The translations under genes were made by a program, and so were the position numbers. From contig NZ_CP087710.1 in the NCBI RefSeq assembly GCF_020991065.1, positions 3,224,001 to 3,288,000 on the forward strand: a stretch of 64,000 nucleotides of DNA. The letters are read 5' to 3'. The notes under the pieces are model-generated. The model had not been told where the DNA came from. It made no database searches and was given only the letters and a program-made list of their open reading frames with translations. This document shows, in pieces, positions 60,464-64,000 of the stretch; position 1 is the stretch's first letter; every line of letters starts with the position of its first letter. Source of the stretch: Nocardioides okcheonensis (GTDB lineage: Bacteria; Actinomycetota; Actinomycetes; Propionibacteriales; Nocardioidaceae).

Positions 60464-60469
60464 AACCTA
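60464..60469 (-). promoter_or_regulatory. Putative -10 box of the Eis-like gene, leaderless type
   Basis: TAGGTT on the minus strand ends 7 nt before the GTG at 60456; no Shine-Dalgarno sequence. Confidence 0.5.
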
Positions 60470-60518
60470 GTCAGCGCGCGTGGCGACCGGCCACGGGTTA
60501 TCAGGGCGTCCGCGGCGC

Positions 60519-61391
60519 TCAGGCGAGCAGCAGGGGAGCGGCCACGAGCACCGACCACAGCAGCTCGCTGGCGCCCGTGCCGCCCAGCACGGGGATCAGC
60601 GCCGGACCGCTCGCGCCCTGCAGCACCGCGCGGGTCGGGGCGGCGGCGCGGGCGAGGAAGCCCAGGCCGACCAGCGCCCACCACGTCGTAGCCGCGGCGA
60701 CCGCGACGACCGCCGCGGCGGCCACGAGGACGAGGAAGGCGTAGAGGTAGCGGGTGCGCTCGTCGCCCAGCCGGACTGCGAGGGTGCGCTTGCCGGCGAC
60801 GGTGTCGGTGGGGATGTCGCGCAGGTTGTTGGCCACCAGGATCGCGCACGCGAGGGCGCCGATGCCGATCCCGGCATAGAGGGCGGCCCACTCCCAGGCC
60901 TGCGTCTGGACGTACGTGGTGCCGATGACCGCGACCAGCCCGAAGAACACGAAGACCATGACCTCTCCGAGGCCGAGGTAGCCGTAGGGCCGCTCGCCAC
61001 CGGTGTAGTACCAGGCCGCCACGACGCAGACCGCACCCACCGCGACCAGCCACCAGGAGGTGGTGGCGGCGAGCACCAGGCCGGCGAGCGCCGCGACGCC
61101 GAACGCCGCGAACGCGGCCGTCTTCACGGCGCCGGGCGTGGCCGCGCCCGAGCCGACCAGCCGCATCGGACCGACCCGGTCGGCGTCGGTGCCGCGGATG
61201 CCGTCGGAGTAGTCGTTGGCGTAGTTGACCCCGACCTGGAGGGCCAGGCTCACCACCAGGGCCAGGGCGGCCTTCCACCACACGGCGGCGTCGGCGTGCG
61301 CCGCGACGCCGGTGCCGGCGAGGACGGGCGCGACGGCGGCGGGCAGGGTGCGCGGCCGGGCACCGGCGATCCAGTCAGCGGAGGAGGTCAC
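60519..61391 (-). CDS. menA: 1,4-dihydroxy-2-naphthoate polyprenyltransferase MenA
   Basis: 290 residues, about eight to nine membrane helices. UbiA-family motifs: NYANDYSDGIRGTD (first Asp-rich motif) and NNLRDIPTDTVAGKRTLAVRLG (second). Attaches the isoprenoid tail in menaquinone synthesis. GTG start; it overlaps the end of the MFS gene upstream by 17 nt, so the two may share an mRNA. Confidence 0.94.
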   Translation of the reverse strand: MTSSADWIAGARPRTLPAAVAPVLAGTGVAAHADAAVWWKAALALVVSLALQVGVNYANDYSDGIRGTDADRVGPMRLVGSGAATPGAVKTAAFAAFGVAALAGLVLAATTSWWLVAVGAVCVVAAWYYTGGERPYGYLGLGEVMVFVFFGLVAVIGTTYVQTQAWEWAALYAGIGIGALACAILVANNLRDIPTDTVAGKRTLAVRLGDERTRYLYAFLVLVAAAAVVAVAAATTWWALVGLGFLARAAAPTRAVLQGASGPALIPVLGGTGASELLWSVLVAAPLLLA

Positions 61392-62730
61392 CGGTGGATT
61401 CTGGCAGGGGAGCGCCGGGCTCCAGCATCGTGGGCGGCCCGGCGGGGGCGACCTCCGCCGGTGCGGGGCCGTCGGCCCGGGCGTCGGCGAGGACGTCGGC
61501 CGGGACGTGCTTCTCGAGCCAGCGCCGGCCCGAGTGCGCCGACGCGTGCAGCCCGGTCGCGGCGAGGACCACGATCACCGCGATCGTCAGCCAGCCGAAC
61601 GCACCCCACTCCATGGCGAGGAAGCCGTAGGCGGCCGGGGCCCAGAACCTGCCGAGGGTGCCGCCCAGCTCGGACACGCCCTGGTAGTCGCCGCGACGGC
61701 GCGGGTCCATCAGCTCGGCCTCGAGGGTCCAGCCGGACGCGGAGAGGAACAGCTCGGCCCAGGTGAGCACGACGTGGCCGACGAAGAACAGCACGATGGT
61801 CAGCCAGCCGGTGGTCTCGTGCGTGGCGAGCGTGACCACGCACGTCAGGACGAAGAAGAGCGTGGAGAGCCGGACCGCGCGCAGGGCGGTCTCGACGTTG
61901 CGGATGCCGCGCGAGGCCAGCCGCGGCAGCACGATGCACATCACGGTGTTGGTGCCGAAGAGGACCGCGACGAGCACCTTCGGGGCGTCGGTCTCGGTGA
62001 CCAGCCAGACCGGGATGACGGTGTGCAGCAGCACCTGGTTGGTCCACATGACGCCGGTGAAGAAGGTGACCGCGATCCAGCTGCGGTTGCGGATCGCCGG
62101 GATGCCCTCGGGCTTCACGCGGGGCTCGCTGCTGCGGACGTCGTGGGTGGCGTCCGGGAGCCGCGGGATGGCCGCGCTGTTGAGCAGGAAGAGCACCGCG
62201 CTCAGCAGGGGTGCCCAACGCAGGGCCTCGGTGCCGAACGCGATCGCGCCGGCCCCCAGGAAGGCGCCGATGCTGAAGCCGACGTTGAGCGCCGAGTAGA
62301 GGTAGGCCCGCGACTCGACCCGCTCGGACGGCGGCAGGATGTCGATGACGTAGGCGCCGTGGGCGGCGCCGCCGAGGGTGCCTGCCACCTCCATCGCGAC
62401 CGCCAGCGCGACGTACTCCGGGAAGCTGTCGATGAACGGCCACGCCAGGAACAGCAGCCCCTGGACAGCGGCGGAGAGCGTCCACATCCGCTTGGGGCCG
62501 AAGTGGTCGACCAGCTTGCCCATCGGCACCGCGACGACGAAGCTGGCGATCGCGGCGATCGTGAGTCCGATGCCCACCTGCCCCAGCGAGAGGCCCACCA
62601 CCAGGGTGAAGAAGACGGCCGACCCGGCCAGGAACGTGCCGTCACCGGAGGCGAACAGCAGGGACTGCACCGACAGCCGACGGGCAAGGGTCGACGGGGG
62701 CGTGGCGTAGTTCTTCAGGGCGGTGAGCAT
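61375..62730 (-). CDS. MFS transporter
   Basis: 451 residues with about 12 membrane helices. The loop after helix 2 (GKLVDHFGPKRMW) is the MFS motif A. The pattern fits drug exporters in the DHA1 group, but the substrate is unknown. GAGAAT lies 8 nt before the ATG as a weak -10. Its end overlaps the menA start. Confidence 0.88.
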   Translation of the reverse strand: MLTALKNYATPPSTLARRLSVQSLLFASGDGTFLAGSAVFFTLVVGLSLGQVGIGLTIAAIASFVVAVPMGKLVDHFGPKRMWTLSAAVQGLLFLAWPFIDSFPEYVALAVAMEVAGTLGGAAHGAYVIDILPPSERVESRAYLYSALNVGFSIGAFLGAGAIAFGTEALRWAPLLSAVLFLLNSAAIPRLPDATHDVRSSEPRVKPEGIPAIRNRSWIAVTFFTGVMWTNQVLLHTVIPVWLVTETDAPKVLVAVLFGTNTVMCIVLPRLASRGIRNVETALRAVRLSTLFFVLTCVVTLATHETTGWLTIVLFFVGHVVLTWAELFLSASGWTLEAELMDPRRRGDYQGVSELGGTLGRFWAPAAYGFLAMEWGAFGWLTIAVIVVLAATGLHASAHSGRRWLEKHVPADVLADARADGPAPAEVAPAGPPTMLEPGAPLPESTGDLLR

Positions 62731-62803
62731 CGCCGACCATTCTCTCCCGCCGCAGCGACACCCGTCGCCCGATTAACGGTGGGCCCGGTCACGCCATCGG
62801 GAG

Positions 62804-62880
62804 ACGCGCGGACAGAAGTCCGACATCGAGCGCCGGCCGAGCGTGACCGGTCGCGCTCCAGCGGAGTTCTGTCTGCGCGT
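62804..62880 (-). terminator. Long imperfect hairpin after the ECF sigma gene
   Basis: Arms 62804-62822 and 62862-62880 pair at 17 of 19 positions and start right at the sigma gene's stop codon. The loop holds a second near-perfect palindrome (62839-62858, GAGCG...CGCTC around GACCGGTC). No U-tract. Likely separates the sigma gene from the MFS gene. Confidence 0.55.
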
Positions 62881-63393
62881 CTACGTTGGCGCGCCGAGTG
62901 ACGCGACGTACGCCTGCAGCGCGGGGTGTGCGGCGAGTCGGCGGCGGGCTCGGTGCAGCCGGACGCGCGCCGTGCCCGGGCGCAGGCCGACGACCGCGGC
63001 AGCCTCGTTGACGGGGAGGTTCTCCCACTCGGTGAGCCGCACCAGCTCCCGGTCGACGTCGGGAAGGGACGCGACGGCCGCGCGAACGGCGGCGTGATCG
63101 GTTGACGTCGTGGGCTCCGGGACGTGCGTACGGGCGCGTTCGTACTCCGCGTGCGTGCGACGGGCGTCGTTCCGCGCCTGCGCCAGCAGGAGTCGCCGCG
63201 CAGTGCCGAACAGCCACGCCCGGCGCAGGTCCGGCCCGGGGAGGTCGTCCACGCGGCGGAGGGCGATGACGAAGACCTCGCCGAGGAGGTCCGCTCCAGC
63301 CGCTCCGGCGCGACGGTGGAGGTAGGCGTGCACCTCGTCCGCGTGCTGCCGAAATAGTGCCTCCACGTCCTCCCGGGACGCGCGTCGGTTCAT
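62881..63393 (-). CDS. ECF RNA polymerase sigma factor
   Basis: 170 residues. Region 2 (EDVEALFRQHADEVHAYLHRRA, RRAWLFGTARRLLLAQARND) and region 4 (VASLPDVDRELVRLTEWENLPVNEAAAVVGLRPGTARVRLHRARRRL) are clear. Its ATG overlaps the stop of the upstream gene (ATGA), a membrane protein likely to be involved in its control. The order is reversed from the pairs at 25 kb and 40 kb. Confidence 0.87.
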   Translation of the reverse strand: MNRRASREDVEALFRQHADEVHAYLHRRAGAAGADLLGEVFVIALRRVDDLPGPDLRRAWLFGTARRLLLAQARNDARRTHAEYERARTHVPEPTTSTDHAAVRAAVASLPDVDRELVRLTEWENLPVNEAAAVVGLRPGTARVRLHRARRRLAAHPALQAYVASLGAPT

Positions 63394-64000
63394 CGCGGAC
63401 CGAGCCCCAGGGCTGGAGCGAGTCCGGGCAGGCACGCCCCGTGGTCGTGGAGCGGCGCCCGAGCCGCATCAGTGTCGCCGTCCGACACGGCCTGCTCAAG
63501 CGCAGGGAGCCACGAGAACTCCGAGTCGCCGGCGAGGTCCGGGTCGGTGTCGGTGATCGCCGGCCAGCTGCGGGCCTCGCGGATCACGCGAGCGGCGGCC
63601 TCCAGGGTGGCGGTGTCTTCCTCCCTCGCGGCGGCCGCCCACTCGTTGCTCCAGGCGCAGAGTGCGTTGCCCGATACCCACAGACGGAGAGCTCCTTCGG
63701 AGACCAGCGCTCCGCTGTCGGAGAGGTCGTCCACCTGCCACGCGACGGCGCGGGCGCGCGACGAGGCTGACGGGAACTCGATGTCGGACGTCACTTCGTC
63801 GACCACTTCGGCGAAGTCGGGCGCAGCCGGGTCGAGGCGCTCACCGGGACCGCCGAGCTCGAGGTCCTCGGCGTCCGTCGGAACACGTCCGGTGTGGGCG
63901 CCGAACAGTCCAGCCGTGGCCGCCCCGGCGGTGCCCACCGCGCACGCCGCCACCACGGCGACGACGGTCGCCCGCCATCGGTGTCGCGGACGGGGATCGG
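63390..64000 (-). CDS. Membrane protein upstream of the ECF sigma factor, N-terminus cut by the window
   Basis: The frame is open to the window edge, so the true start lies outside. A basic segment (RPRHRWR) and a hydrophobic helix (VVAVVAACAVGTAGAATAGLF) are followed by about 160 residues without a recognised domain, rich in Asp, Ala and Trp, probably extracytoplasmic. Overlap with the sigma gene (ATGA) suggests it regulates or senses for it. No known anti-sigma motif can be seen in the visible part. Confidence 0.6.
   Translation of the reverse strand, partial: DPRPRHRWRATVVAVVAACAVGTAGAATAGLFGAHTGRVPTDAEDLELGGPGERLDPAAPDFAEVVDEVTSDIEFPSASSRARAVAWQVDDLSDSGALVSEGALRLWVSGNALCAWSNEWAAAAREEDTATLEAAARVIREARSWPAITDTDPDLAGDSEFSWLPALEQAVSDGDTDAARAPLHDHGACLPGLAPALGLGPR

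Noticed and set aside
1..64000. tRNA, rRNA, tmRNA, RNase P RNA, prophage or insertion sequence
   Set aside because: I looked for the T-loop consensus, transposase domains and terminal repeats by eye and saw none. A search with dedicated tools could still find a small RNA.

Overview
The window is about 73 % G+C, dense with genes and has the codon use of a high-GC actinobacterium. Gene order and content (panC-panD-nadB-nadC-coaX-lsr2-clpC; mutY-disA-radA; ppx-proC-small HTH-bS22-epimerase-PlsC; bldN-like sigma-rex-hemACDBL; ccdA-resB-ccsB-menA) fit the family Nocardioidaceae, probably Nocardioides. From memory, the order matches two blocks of the Mycobacterium tuberculosis chromosome (around Rv3585-Rv3603c and Rv0495c-Rv0534c) and, for 39-50 kb, the Streptomyces bldN-rex-hem region. 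The species is inference.

Layout. 0-1.6 kb: end of an osmoprotectant ABC importer. 1.6-4.9 kb: two glycosyltransferases and a sulfotransferase. 5-7.8 kb: metQNI methionine importer. 7.8-8.9 kb: PadR regulator and membrane partner. 9-14.7 kb: cofactor operon with a putative ketopantoate reductase, panC, panD, nadB, nadC and coaX (pantothenate, NAD and CoA synthesis). 14.8-25.3 kb: lsr2, clpC, mutY, disA, radA (nucleoid, proteolysis, DNA repair, c-di-AMP), a frameshifted ankyrin lipoprotein and a LacI regulator. 25.4-27.1 kb: sigma factor plus membrane partner. 27-33.5 kb: methyltransferase, glyoxalase-like protein, Cys-rich protein, Ppx/GppA phosphatase, TIM-barrel protein, TetR, ABC exporter. 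33.5-39.3 kb: proline metabolism (PRODH, proC), AcuC-like deacetylase, small HTH protein, ribosomal bS22, epimerase, acyltransferase. 39.3-45.2 kb: BldN/RsbN-like sigma and anti-sigma pair, HAD phosphatase, acyl-CoA ligase, glutaredoxin, flavin monooxygenase. 45.3-54.1 kb: redox sensor rex and heme genes hemA, C, D, B and L. 54.1-58.7 kb: System II cytochrome c maturation (TlpA-like, CcdA, ResB, CcsB). 58.7-64 kb: small membrane proteins, Eis-like acetyltransferase, menA, MFS exporter, and a third sigma/membrane pair cut by the window edge. Heme synthesis, cytochrome c maturation and menaquinone synthesis together form a respiratory block, with Rex placed to couple it to NADH/NAD+.

Two patterns stand out beyond the genes. 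First, at least six copies of a 54-nt palindromic element (outer arms GAGCGGTG/CACCGCTC) lie in three intergenic regions, twice as tandem pairs with an 82-83 nt period; one copy has a different inner arm that still pairs. Other palindromic repeats occur at gene ends, including a 38-nt sequence that carries the stop codon of two unrelated genes. Second, some fifteen genes have a -10-like hexamer 6-8 nt before the start codon and usually no Shine-Dalgarno sequence, so they look leaderless. No tRNA, rRNA, CRISPR array, prophage or transposase was seen.
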